Positions 1 to 8,448 of a stretch of DNA of 60,633 nt are shown piece by piece (position 1 is the stretch's first letter; each line of letters begins with the position of its first letter). The stretch covers positions 1 to 60,633 of the forward strand of contig JALONR010000035.1 in assembly GCA_025454815.1 (NCBI GenBank), in the 5' to 3' direction. The notes beneath the pieces were generated by a model. It was not told where the DNA came from, made no database searches, and saw only the letters and a program-made list of their open reading frames with translations. This DNA comes from Bacteroidales bacterium. GTDB taxonomy: Bacteria; Bacteroidota; Bacteroidia; Bacteroidales; VadinHA17. A program made the position numbers and the translations under genes.

Positions 1-1089
1 CTCCTGCCTGTGCAGCGAGGCAGTCCTGATAACCGAAAGCGTTGATTCAATTTCCAGCCTTACGATGTCACCCAGCCTCCACCAGCCGCCCGGCCAGGGT
101 ACCGGGAAATTTATTGACTTGTCATATTCTGAGAGTCCCTTCCCGCTTGCCTGGAGCTCATTGGGCTCAATATAGACCGGTGAGGCTTCGCGCACGCTGG
201 CCGCTTCGGTAAGCATGCCAATGACGTTTTTCCAGATGCATGTCTCTGTAGAGCCTGGCCAGTACATATCAAAGATGGTTTTCTGCCCGACGCCGGTCAG
301 CCCGGCACCTGTAAGATCACGAAGCATATTTGTGCCAAAGACACCGGTCCCCATCTGGTGTTTTTCAACCATCACCTGCGGAAACCAGTCAAGGTTGTAT
401 ATGCGCGCGATGGCCCTGGTATCCTCCTGCGTCAGGCTGACAAAATCGCGATTGTTGTCATGACCCACATACTTGTGATAAACCTGTGGCAATGAGGCGC
501 CCTCGTATTGAGTGCCCTTATATTTTTTATAGTTCTCAACCACCAGGTCCATACCGTCAGGATTATGGTTGGGAACCATCATGTAAACAACGTCATCAAG
601 ATATTTTTTTATCAGCGGATCACCGGTGGTAACCAGCTGGTATGCAATGAGAGGTGCAGCCTGCGAGGGCGCGACCTCGGTTGAATGCATCGAGAGGGTG
701 GCAAGGAAAAAGACCTTCCCCTCAGCGATATACTCCTTCCTGCGTGAGTCAGAAAGAGAGGGGTTCAGCGCCAGCTCCCTGTTTATTTCTTTCAGCCTGG
801 GGAGGTTATTGATATTCTTTTCCGAAGAGATAAATGCTATGTACATCTTTCTGCCCATCGGGCTGACGCCGATTTCCTCCATCTTTACCATGGGAGAAGC
901 CTTGTCGAGCTTCATGAGGTAATCAATGAGCTCTTCGTATGTGAAGAGGTTATAGTCAGATCCGGGGATGAAGCCGAAGTGTTTTTCGGGGATTGGAAGT
1001 GCCGACTGGGATACGGCAGGCCTGCCAGAAGAAAGGAAAAGAACTGCGATAAGCAGGATGCATGTGCTGAATTTACCGGGTGTTCTCAT
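1..1089 (-). CDS. M14-family zinc carboxypeptidase, 3' end outside the window
   Basis: Exported metallocarboxypeptidase-like protein; about 363 residues are visible and the C-terminus lies beyond position 1. The N-terminus has a signal peptide (MRTPGK, then a hydrophobic core ending near SSGRPAVSQ). The zinc motif HxxE is seen as SMHSTEVAPSQ near residue 150, followed by VPNHNPDGMD, which fits the M14 core. The start at 1089 is the first Met before the signal peptide and follows a consensus promoter. It is divergent from the outer-membrane protein gene at 1326. The family cleaves C-terminal residues or acts on peptidoglycan peptides; the substrate here is unknown. The third zinc ligand and catalytic Glu may lie in the unseen part. 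Confidence 0.85.
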   Translation of the reverse strand, partial: MRTPGKFSTCILLIAVLFLSSGRPAVSQSALPIPEKHFGFIPGSDYNLFTYEELIDYLMKLDKASPMVKMEEIGVSPMGRKMYIAFISSEKNINNLPRLKEINRELALNPSLSDSRRKEYIAEGKVFFLATLSMHSTEVAPSQAAPLIAYQLVTTGDPLIKKYLDDVVYMMVPNHNPDGMDLVVENYKKYKGTQYEGASLPQVYHKYVGHDNNRDFVSLTQEDTRAIARIYNLDWFPQVMVEKHQMGTGVFGTNMLRDLTGAGLTGVGQKTIFDMYWPGSTETCIWKNVIGMLTEAASVREASPVYIEPNELQASGKGLSEYDKSINFPVPWPGGWWRLGDIVRLEIESTLSVIRTASLHRQE

Positions 1090-1148
1090 GTTTTGAAATT
1101 TTGTTATGCAAAGGTCGGTTGGTTTTACCCTTGATGATCGGGTATTAC

Positions 1149-1179
1149 CAAAGATAATCTGATGGCGAATATAAAACAA
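1149..1179 (-). promoter_or_regulatory. Bacteroidota promoter of the M14 peptidase gene
   Basis: On the minus strand a -33 TTG (1179-1177) is followed after 20 nt by -7 TATCTTTG (1156-1149), matching TAnnTTTG exactly. The predicted leader is about 50 nt. Confidence 0.6.
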
Positions 1180-1255
1180 GTTAAATACAGCCTGTTCCAT
1201 TCATCCTCCAGTATGGCACTTTCGGCATCCTTTTTTGCACCTCCGACCCCTTTTA

Positions 1256-1287
1256 TTTTACCTGCCGGAAGGGTGCCGTTACTTTTG
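1256..1287 (+). promoter_or_regulatory. Candidate promoter of the outer-membrane protein gene
   Basis: TACTTTTG (1280-1287) matches the -7 consensus TAnnTTTG. The -33 position is only T-rich (TTTTA) and not a clear TTTG. The expected start point near 1294 gives a leader of about 32 nt before 1326. Confidence 0.5.
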
Positions 1288-1325
1288 CCTCGACAAACAC
1301 AAACTAATCCTTAAAGAAAAAGAAA

Positions 1326-1913
1326 ATGAAAGCAAAAGTATTAATTATGGCAGTGATCATGGCAATCCTTCCCATGGCCCTTGCAGCGCAGGGCGAAGCA
1401 AAAAGGGGTGGATTTGAGATCAACGGCGGGATGGCACTCTCAACAAGGTTTCCGGGTGATGTAATAAGTAATATCGGCGCCGGAGGCGAAGCTCTCCTTC
1501 ACTACCGGTTTACGAAGCATCTCGGCTTATACGGCGGATGGGGCTATAATGCCTTCAGGAGCGATTATGAACCGGCAAGGCACAGGTGCGATTTCGAGGA
1601 GACGGGCTATATCATAGGTCTTCAATATAAGCGTCCGATGGAATTCTCAAATGTCTCAGTATTCGTAAGAGGTGCCTTCCAGTACAAGCATATCGAGATA
1701 GAAGACCCTTCAGGCGAACTTCTGTTTGACACAACCCATGGTCCCGGCTGGCAGGCAGGATTCGGGCTTGACCTCCCCATTTCAGGCAAATGGTCTGTTG
1801 TACCAGAGCTGAAATTCAGCGCCCTGACTGAGAGAAAAGAGAGCGGCACGTTTGAAGCTATACCAGACAGGAGCTATTTCTCTGTCAGAATAGGAATGCT
1901 TAAAATATTCTGA
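1326..1913 (+). CDS. Small outer-membrane beta-barrel protein
   Basis: 195 residues with a signal peptide (MKAKVLIMAVIMAILPMALAA, cut before QGEAK). The mature part alternates polar and aromatic residues in strands such as LGLYGGWGYNAF, VSVFVRGAFQYK and SYFSVRIGMLKIF. It ends in Phe, as is typical of outer-membrane barrels. Length suits an eight-strand OmpA/OmpW-sized barrel. The role is not recognisable; such proteins are usually structural or small porins. The next gene, a lipoprotein, starts 25 nt downstream and is probably co-transcribed. Confidence 0.75.
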   Translation: MKAKVLIMAVIMAILPMALAAQGEAKRGGFEINGGMALSTRFPGDVISNIGAGGEALLHYRFTKHLGLYGGWGYNAFRSDYEPARHRCDFEETGYIIGLQYKRPMEFSNVSVFVRGAFQYKHIEIEDPSGELLFDTTHGPGWQAGFGLDLPISGKWSVVPELKFSALTERKESGTFEAIPDRSYFSVRIGMLKIF

Positions 1914-1937
1914 GGCATTTATTAAATACTTACAGTC

Positions 1938-2312
1938 ATGAATTTAAAAGAGACAAAACTCGTTTTTCTGGCCGTGCTTCTCACTTTCCTCAGCTCTTGT
2001 GAAACCATTCCTGCCGACCGGTATGGCATCGACCTGCCGGTCGGCCCGGGTGCAACAGGCAGTACTGTCGCGGCAGTGGACTTCTCCGTCAGCTCGCTTC
2101 GGCTTACCGGAAGCATAGACGTTACCGAAGGCACTATCCTGGCCGAGGTAATGTCACCTTCAGGAGCGGTTCTCTTTTCAGTTACCGTTAATGCACCAGG
2201 TGAGATGCACCTTGACAGGTCATTTCCCGCCGGGGAGGGAGAATGGAGGTTACGTTACATGAGTCTTAACGGTACAGGTTACATACATCTTCACCTATAC
2301 CTTGTAAGATAA
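1938..2312 (+). CDS. Small lipoprotein of unknown function
   Basis: 124 residues. The N-terminus carries a lipobox (LTFLSSC, lipidated Cys near residue 21), so the product is probably anchored in the outer or inner membrane. The rest is short and beta-rich (DFSVSSLRLTGSIDV, EWRLRYMSLNGTGYIHLHLYLV) and looks like one beta-sandwich. No family is recognised. It lies 25 nt behind the beta-barrel gene and before an inverted repeat and the lytS-like gene, so it probably belongs with the barrel protein. Confidence 0.7.
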   Translation: MNLKETKLVFLAVLLTFLSSCETIPADRYGIDLPVGPGATGSTVAAVDFSVSSLRLTGSIDVTEGTILAEVMSPSGAVLFSVTVNAPGEMHLDRSFPAGEGEWRLRYMSLNGTGYIHLHLYLVR

Positions 2313-2332
2313 TGCTGCCAGTTTACCCCGGA

Positions 2333-2388
2333 TGCCTGTACATCAATATTCTTTTATTATTTTAACACCCGCACCGCAGGTACAGGCA
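2333..2388. repeat. Inverted repeat upstream of the first LytS-like gene
   Basis: A 9-bp perfect inverted repeat: TGCCTGTAC (2333-2341) and GTACAGGCA (2380-2388), separated by 38 nt of AT-rich DNA that would contain the promoter. The right arm lies 12 nt before the ATG at 2400. The arrangement fits a regulator site or a leader stem, possibly for the neighbouring LytTR regulator. That is inference. Confidence 0.4.
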
Positions 2389-2399
2389 AAAGAATTGAA

Positions 2400-3494
2400 A
2401 TGGCGATAAATCTGTTAAAAAGAATAAACGGGCTCATCCCGCTGCCAAGACTGATCAGGTTCCTTATCGGAATATCGGTTGCTATTCAGCTGATAGTCAT
2501 TATATACAACAACCTAAGCGGGTTTTATCCGCTTCAGAACTTCACACATTTCCTGCTGAGGCTTCTTCGCGGTGTGCTGCTGACAGTCCCGGCAGCAGTG
2601 CTGATAGCAGTGCCAGACCTGCTGATAATCGACTGGATGAACAGGAGATTCCCCTGGAGCAGGAGAGTAATGCCGCGTGTCCTTATCCAGTTCGTTGCAA
2701 CCCTTGCAATAGCTGTCCTCATCTCCGTGCTGATGACCCTCACTGCCAACAGCATCACGCCATATACAGAAGACCTTGACCTTGTGCTTCTCTATAATGC
2801 CCTCATCTATTCAGTTGTGAACATAATCATAATGGGTGTTTTTGAGGCATGGATCTTTTATTTCCGCAGCGCCGAGGCTGGCAGAAAGGCTGAAGCACTT
2901 GAGCGCGAGCTGACCCAGATGCGGTTCGAAATGCTCAAAAGCCAGATCAACCCTCACTTTATGTTTAACAGCCTGAATGTGTTGTCAGGACTGATTGAAA
3001 AGGACGTGAAAAAGGCACAGGAATTCATAGATGAGTTCTCACAGATATACCGATATGTGCTGGAAACAGTTGAGCAGCCGACATCAACCCTCGGCAAGGA
3101 GCTTGAATTCATGCGTTCATACCTCTTCCTTCAGCAGATGAGGCATGGTGACGACCTTACCTGGTCAGTCAACCTTCCGGCAGGAATGCTTGACCTGGTA
3201 ATGCCACCCCTCTCCCTCCAGGTGGTTCTCGAAAATGCCATCAAGCACAACATCGTCAATCACTCGAAACCTCTGCATATTGAAATTGGCGGAGATGAGA
3301 TGACGCTGGTTGTTTCAAACCGGCTTCAGCCAAAAATCTCATCTTCAGGTTCCACCGGTGTAGGTCTGAAGAATCTTACCAGGCGGTATTCACTCATAAC
3401 AGACAGGCTGCCTCAGTTTGCCATTGAAAACGATCATTTTGTAGCCAGGCTGCCACTGATAAACCCTGAAAACAATGAAGGCCCTTATAATTGA
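2400..3494 (+). CDS. LytS-type sensor histidine kinase (pair 1)
   Basis: 364 residues. Four hydrophobic segments (about residues 20-40, 60-75, 95-115, 125-150) form a compact membrane domain with no large sensor. A short coiled coil leads to a His_kinase domain with the phosphoacceptor motif QINPHFMFNSLNVLS (about residues 182-196). The HATPase part has the N-box LENAIKHN and the G-box STGVGLKNL. These kinases signal to LytTR regulators, and the regulator gene begins inside this one with a 20-nt overlap, so the pair is translationally coupled. The stimulus is unknown. Confidence 0.92.
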   Translation: MAINLLKRINGLIPLPRLIRFLIGISVAIQLIVIIYNNLSGFYPLQNFTHFLLRLLRGVLLTVPAAVLIAVPDLLIIDWMNRRFPWSRRVMPRVLIQFVATLAIAVLISVLMTLTANSITPYTEDLDLVLLYNALIYSVVNIIIMGVFEAWIFYFRSAEAGRKAEALERELTQMRFEMLKSQINPHFMFNSLNVLSGLIEKDVKKAQEFIDEFSQIYRYVLETVEQPTSTLGKELEFMRSYLFLQQMRHGDDLTWSVNLPAGMLDLVMPPLSLQVVLENAIKHNIVNHSKPLHIEIGGDEMTLVVSNRLQPKISSSGSTGVGLKNLTRRYSLITDRLPQFAIENDHFVARLPLINPENNEGPYN

Positions 3495-4230
3495 AGACGA
3501 GAGCGTTGCCGCTGACAAGCTGGAAAAAATGCTGCTGGAAATTGACCCTTCGATAACTATTGCAGGAAAGATTGGATCAATCAGGGAATCAGTGATATGG
3601 CTGATGCAGGATAAGGCAGACCTGATTTTTCTCGACATACAACTCTCTGACGGTATCAGCTTCAGTATCTTTGAGCAGGTAGCTGTCAGTACCCCTGTAA
3701 TATTCACCACTGCGTATGACCAGTATGCCGTAAGAGCCTTCCAGCTAAACAGTATTTCCTATCTCCTGAAACCCATCCGCCGCAGTGAGCTGGCGGAGAG
3801 TCTGAGGAAATACCAGTCGCTCAGGGCGGCCTTCAGCATCGACTTTGATTCGCTCCTCGCCCAGTTGCAGGGAAGAGATCCGGGTTACAGGAAGCGATTC
3901 CTGGTACAGACAGGGGAGAAGATCAGGAAGGTAGAGGTGACAGATATTGCATGGTTTACAGTACTGGGCAAGGGGGTATGGCTCAGGACTTTCCAGGGAA
4001 ACTCCTACCCGGTGGAATTCAGTCTCGACGGGCTGGAAGCCATCCTTGACCCCGCCGTTTTTTTTCGTATAAACCGGAAATACCTTGTCAATATCGGGGC
4101 CATAGCCACCATGACAGCCTGGTCACGCGGACGTATCAAGCTGGAGCTTAAGCCGAAGGCTGATGATGAGCTTGATACCGTGGTGAGTATTGACCGCTCC
4201 GGCGCGTTCAGGAAATGGCTGAATACCTGA
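3475..4230 (+). CDS. LytTR-family response regulator (pair 1)
   Basis: 251 residues. The receiver domain (1-120) has acidic residues IIEDES and the phospho-Asp in LIFLDIQLSDG, then the switch Thr in FTTAYDQYA and Lys in LLKP. The C-terminal LytTR DNA-binding domain (about 140-250) has the signature FFRINRKYLVN. It is coupled to the preceding kinase by overlap. The ORF stops at 4230, about 110 nt before the SDR start. LytTR regulators bind direct repeats; none was assigned here. Confidence 0.93.
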   Translation: MKALIIEDESVAADKLEKMLLEIDPSITIAGKIGSIRESVIWLMQDKADLIFLDIQLSDGISFSIFEQVAVSTPVIFTTAYDQYAVRAFQLNSISYLLKPIRRSELAESLRKYQSLRAAFSIDFDSLLAQLQGRDPGYRKRFLVQTGEKIRKVEVTDIAWFTVLGKGVWLRTFQGNSYPVEFSLDGLEAILDPAVFFRINRKYLVNIGAIATMTAWSRGRIKLELKPKADDELDTVVSIDRSGAFRKWLNT

Positions 4231-4340
4231 TCTTCCCGTATGAAGTCGAAGATATCTGCCATTTCTTTCCGGTATACCTTTATGGTCTGACTTCGGGCAA
4301 ATTATTTGTAGATTTACATACAGATCATTCCTGCCATACC

Positions 4341-5138
4341 ATGAAGACCGCTGTAATAACCGGAGGCACCCGGGGCATTGGTGCCGCACTCGTAAAGGCA
4401 TTTCTCAGTTCAGGATGGAATGCTGCCTATTCAGGAACAACCCAGGAAAAAATTGAAAAATCATTTGATCTCCTCAGGGGAAAATTCCCTGAAGACCGTT
4501 ATGCCGCCTTCCCCTGTGAGGTGTCGGCTGAAGCAGACCTTATAAGTCTCTGGGATGGGGCCGTAAGCACCTTCGGCTCTGTGGATATCTGGGTGAACAA
4601 CGCCGGAACTTCAAATGATCAGACTCCGTTTCATGAACTGCCAACCGAAGTCTTCACCAGGATAATCGACACCAACGTCAAAGGCCTGATGCTTGCCACA
4701 CATGTGGCATATAACAGGATGCTGACCCAGGGTCACGGTGCCATATACAACATGGAAGGCCTCGGCAGTGACGGCCGCCGTATCACCGGCCTCACTCCCT
4801 ATGGTACATCGAAGAGGGCGGTAAGATACTTCACCGATGCTTTTGCAGCAGAGGTAAAAGGTGGCCCCGTCATTGTGGGTACTATCAGCCCCGGGATGGT
4901 GCTTACTGACCTGACCATGAACCAGGTCAGAAAGGATCCTGAAAAAAACAGGCAGCTTATCAGGATTTACAATATACTGGCCAACGAGGCCGATACCGTA
5001 GCCCCTTACCTTGTAAGGAAGATGGTTGACAATACCCGGCACGGCGCGAAGATCTCCTGGCTGAACAACCGGAAGGTCATTAAACGATTCCTTTCCGCTC
5101 CGTTCTCAGGAAGGGATATAGTAAGCAAATACCTATGA
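4341..5138 (+). CDS. SDR-family NAD(P)-dependent oxidoreductase
   Basis: 265 residues. Classical short-chain dehydrogenase: the cofactor motif TGGTRGIGAA lies at the N-terminus, NNAG after beta-4, and the catalytic YxxxK appears as YGTSK. The start at 4341 places the Rossmann motif 6 residues from the N-terminus; the frame is open further upstream but would add an unlikely extension. The C-terminal part (KISWLNNRKVIKRFL) is slightly longer than usual. The substrate cannot be read. Its stop overlaps the start of a degraded ADP-ribosylglycohydrolase gene by 4 nt. Confidence 0.88.
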   Translation: MKTAVITGGTRGIGAALVKAFLSSGWNAAYSGTTQEKIEKSFDLLRGKFPEDRYAAFPCEVSAEADLISLWDGAVSTFGSVDIWVNNAGTSNDQTPFHELPTEVFTRIIDTNVKGLMLATHVAYNRMLTQGHGAIYNMEGLGSDGRRITGLTPYGTSKRAVRYFTDAFAAEVKGGPVIVGTISPGMVLTDLTMNQVRKDPEKNRQLIRIYNILANEADTVAPYLVRKMVDNTRHGAKISWLNNRKVIKRFLSAPFSGRDIVSKYL

Positions 5139-5356
5139 AAAACAAAGTACTTACAATAGTCGCTTCTGGAATTACCATGCTGTGCCTATCCTGCAACCCA
5201 AACCCTGCCACAGCAGTCAGAAACCAGGTGCCTGAAAAGATTAAGATTACAAAGGACGAACTCCTGAATAAAATCAAAGGAGGATGGGCCGGACAGGTAA
5301 TAGGCTGCACCTATGGCGGACCTACAGAATTCAGCCGGTCAGCCTTTTTTATTTGA
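5135..5356 (+). pseudogene. Truncated ADP-ribosylglycohydrolase-family lipoprotein
   Basis: 73 codons. It starts with a lipoprotein signal (ITMLCLSC) followed by KITKDELLNKIKGGWAGQVIG and CTYGGPTEF, the usual opening of Bacteroidota ADP-ribosylglycohydrolase (DraG/ARH) proteins. Those are several hundred residues long; here the frame ends after SRSAFFI. None of the later metal-binding Asp motifs is present and no continuation was found in other frames before 5474. The ATG overlaps the SDR stop (ATGA), so the start signal survives in a dead gene. Fragment identity rests on a short stretch. Confidence 0.65.
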
Positions 5357-5473
5357 GCGTCCCCGGATAGTTATTTTAGATCGAAATGTCATAAAGACCT
5401 CTATTCCTGATTGACGCATTTTTTTTATCTTGCAGAGGGGAACTTCACAGCATCACCTCTATCAATTACCAGA

Positions 5474-7252
5474 ATGGAAAATATCGTTTCGCGAACCTTT
5501 GACCTGCTGAACAGGTACAGGGAGCACTTCGATAAGGAAGATGCACTCTGTTTCAAACAAAATGGCGCATGGAAGAAATTCAGCACAGCAGAATACATAG
5601 AGTATTCCCACAGCTTCTGCTGCGGACTCTATGAATCAGGCTTCAAGAAGGGAGACAAGATCATAACCGTGTCATCCAGCCGTCCGGAATGGAATTTTGC
5701 AGATATGGGAATGTCAATGATTGGCGTTGTGCACGTTCCTGTATTTACTTCATTGTCAGCGGCTGAATATGAGTATATCATGAGAGACTCGGGTGCCGGA
5801 ATGATAATTGTCTCTGACAGGAAACTGTACAGGACACTCGAACCGGCCCTGGCAAACACTGGTCCTTCATGCCAGGTAATCGCCTTTGATGAGATTGAGG
5901 GTGTGACAAACTGGCTTGCGATAGTGGAAAAGGGAAGAAAATGCTCTGCGCAGACAAAAACGGAAATTGAGGAGCTTAAAAAACAAATCACACCCGGTGA
6001 TTTCGCCACCCTGATCTACACCTCCGGCACAACCGGCAAACCCAAGGGAGTGATGCTCTCACACCGGAATATGGTCAGCAACTTCATCTCGGCAGCTTCG
6101 GTGTTCAAGCTCAAGCCAACCGACAGGTACCTGAGCATTCTGCCTCTGTGCCATGTGGGCGGACGCCTGGGAAACTACCAGACACAGTACAGCGGTGCTT
6201 CCATCTACTATGCCGAGAGTATGGGCACCATCGCCCTTAACATGAAAGAGATCAGGCCCGACGGCTTTGATGCCGTGCCTCGCGTCCTCGAGAAATTCTA
6301 TGACGTGATAACCTCCAAAGGCAAGAACCTGAAGGGAATAAAAAAGTCTCTCTTCTTCTGGGCCGTTAACCTCGGGCTGAGATACCAGCCCTTCGGAGAA
6401 AACGGGTGGTTCTACGAGAGGAAGCTCAGGCTGGCAGACAGGCTTATCTTCAGCAAATGGAGGGAGGCTCTCGGAGGTAACGTCAGGATTGTGGGATGCG
6501 GCGGCGCCAGCCTCCAGCCCAGGCTCGAGAAAGTATTCTGGGCCGCAGGGATAAAAATCATCAATATGTATGGCCTGACGGAAACATCTCCTATCATAAC
6601 CATCAACAGAACGGAGAAGGGAATGGTAAAACTCGGCTCGGTGGGTATGACCATCGAAGGGGTTGAGGTGAAGATTTCCGATGACGGTGAGATCCTCTGC
6701 AAGGGACCCAATGTCATGCTCGGATACTATAATGATCCCGAACTAACAAAAGCATCCTTCGATGAGGAAGGCTGGTTCCGTACCGGTGACATAGGCCATT
6801 TGGAAGAGGGGAAATTCCTTATGGTAACCGACAGGAAGAAGGAGATATTTAAACTCTCGAACGGAAAGTTCATAGCACCCCAGAGAGTGGAGAATATTTT
6901 CAAGGAATCGCCGCTTATTGACCAGATTATGGTTATCGGTGAACACGAGAAATTTGCAAGTGCACTTATATCTCCCAACTTCAAATACTTTGAAGACTGG
7001 AAAGAGACCCACAAGGTTCCGTTGTCAACAAATGAAGAGCTGATATCCCATCCGGAGGTGCTCTCTCTCTTCTCTTCCGAGATCAGCAGGCTCAACCAGC
7101 GCCTCAGCCCGCCTGAGAGGATCATCAGGTTCAGGCTTATCAGGGACGAGTGGAGCCCTGCCACAGGCGAACTGTCCCCAACCCTGAAGCTCCGGAGAAA
7201 TTTCATCCATTCAAAATACAGCTCCGTGGTGGAGCAGGTATACAAAAGATAG
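5474..7252 (+). CDS. Long-chain acyl-CoA synthetase (AMP-forming)
   Basis: 592 residues. ANL-superfamily ligase: activates a carboxylic acid with ATP, then makes its CoA thioester. Motifs in order: P-loop YTSGTTGKPKGVMLSH (about residue 180), YGLTETSP (about 365), the hinge WFRTGDIGHLE (about 435) and the C-terminal DRKKEIFKLSNGK. The size fits the FadD15/long-chain group. The start at 5474 (MENIVSRTFDLL) is preferred because the 21-codon upstream extension has no family-like sequence. It heads an operon with the GNAT-like gene 26 nt downstream and the flavoenzyme at 8445. Chain-length preference cannot be read. Confidence 0.9.
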   Translation: MENIVSRTFDLLNRYREHFDKEDALCFKQNGAWKKFSTAEYIEYSHSFCCGLYESGFKKGDKIITVSSSRPEWNFADMGMSMIGVVHVPVFTSLSAAEYEYIMRDSGAGMIIVSDRKLYRTLEPALANTGPSCQVIAFDEIEGVTNWLAIVEKGRKCSAQTKTEIEELKKQITPGDFATLIYTSGTTGKPKGVMLSHRNMVSNFISAASVFKLKPTDRYLSILPLCHVGGRLGNYQTQYSGASIYYAESMGTIALNMKEIRPDGFDAVPRVLEKFYDVITSKGKNLKGIKKSLFFWAVNLGLRYQPFGENGWFYERKLRLADRLIFSKWREALGGNVRIVGCGGASLQPRLEKVFWAAGIKIINMYGLTETSPIITINRTEKGMVKLGSVGMTIEGVEVKISDDGEILCKGPNVMLGYYNDPELTKASFDEEGWFRTGDIGHLEEGKFLMVTDRKKEIFKLSNGKFIAPQRVENIFKESPLIDQIMVIGEHEKFASALISPNFKYFEDWKETHKVPLSTNEELISHPEVLSLFSSEISRLNQRLSPPERIIRFRLIRDEWSPATGELSPTLKLRRNFIHSKYSSVVEQVYKR

Positions 7253-7278
7253 TCCTCCAGTCACTTAATATCAGAACC

Positions 7279-8448
7279 ATGAAGCTGATCGAGGTTACCG
7301 ACAGGAAAACAGCGGGAATGTTCCTTGACACACCGAGAGTCATCTACGCGAATGACCCGGTCTGGGTATGCCCGCTTGACAGGCATATCAATAATGTCTT
7401 CGATCCTGAAACAAACCCGTACTTTAAACATGGTACAGCCACCCGATGGGTGCTCACCGGCAAAGACAACAGTCTCCTTGGCCGCATTGCCGTATTCATC
7501 GATTTCAAACTTGCAGGCACCTATGACCAGCCTACCGGGGGGATCGGCTTTTTTGAATGCATTGATGATGACCTGGCTGCCGGAATGCTGTTTGACATCG
7601 CCAGGGAGTGGCTTCGCGGGCGAGATATGGAGGCCATGGACGGACCGCAAAACTTCGGTGAGACAGACAAATACTGGGGACTGCTGGTGAACGGATTCAC
7701 ACACCCGTCATTCGAAATTGCCTACAATCCTCCCTATTACCAGGGACTTTTCGAGAGGTATGGGTTCCAGGTCTATTATAAGATGGAGGGATTTCACTAT
7801 GACCTTACCAGACCACTTGATGACCGGTTCCGGAAGATTGCGGAGTGGGTGGCAGCAAAGCCCGGTTATGAGTTCAGACACTTTACATGGAAGGAACAGG
7901 ATAAACTCATTGCCGACTTTGCCGGGGTCTTCAACGAAGCCTGGGCATCATTCAAGGTCAACTTCGAGCCTCTCGAGCCAGAGTATATCAAAGGCACATT
8001 GAAAAAGGCCAAGGTGATCCTTGAGGAGAAGTTTATCTGGCTCGCCTACTTCGAGGGCAAACCGATAGCCATCTACCTGATGTTCCCCGATCTGAACCAG
8101 ATTCTTAAACACCTCAACGGGAAGCTTGACCCGCTCTCACTGAGTAAATTCCTCTGGCTGAAAAAGCGGAAGACCATGACCCGGGCACGGGGCATGCTGA
8201 TGGGCGTCATTCCCAAATACCAGGGACTGGGAATTGAATCGGCATTCATACTGAAACTGAGAGAAGCACTCAAACACATGCCTCATTACGAGGAGGTTGA
8301 ATTCTCATGGGTGGGCGATTTCAACCCGAAGATGCGGAAGATATTCGTCTCGGTGGGAAGCGTACCGGTAAAGAACTACATTACTTACAGGTACCTGTTT
8401 GACCGCACAAAGGAGTTTAAGCGTTATCCAATACCTGACATAAAATGA
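7279..8448 (+). CDS. GNAT-like acyltransferase of unknown specificity
   Basis: 389 residues, about twice the size of a simple GNAT. The N-terminal half (IEVTDRKTAGMFLDTPRVIY) and the C-terminal half (GVIPKYQGLGIESAFILKL, with the acetyl-CoA loop-like YQGLGIES) resemble the large GNAT-fold proteins common in Bacteroidota. The start at 7279 gives MKLIEVTD. It is flanked by an acyl-CoA ligase (26 nt upstream) and a desaturase-like flavoenzyme whose start overlaps its stop (ATGA). Context suggests it transfers the acyl group activated by the ligase; this is inference. The acceptor is unknown. Confidence 0.65.
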   Translation: MKLIEVTDRKTAGMFLDTPRVIYANDPVWVCPLDRHINNVFDPETNPYFKHGTATRWVLTGKDNSLLGRIAVFIDFKLAGTYDQPTGGIGFFECIDDDLAAGMLFDIAREWLRGRDMEAMDGPQNFGETDKYWGLLVNGFTHPSFEIAYNPPYYQGLFERYGFQVYYKMEGFHYDLTRPLDDRFRKIAEWVAAKPGYEFRHFTWKEQDKLIADFAGVFNEAWASFKVNFEPLEPEYIKGTLKKAKVILEEKFIWLAYFEGKPIAIYLMFPDLNQILKHLNGKLDPLSLSKFLWLKKRKTMTRARGMLMGVIPKYQGLGIESAFILKLREALKHMPHYEEVEFSWVGDFNPKMRKIFVSVGSVPVKNYITYRYLFDRTKEFKRYPIPDIK

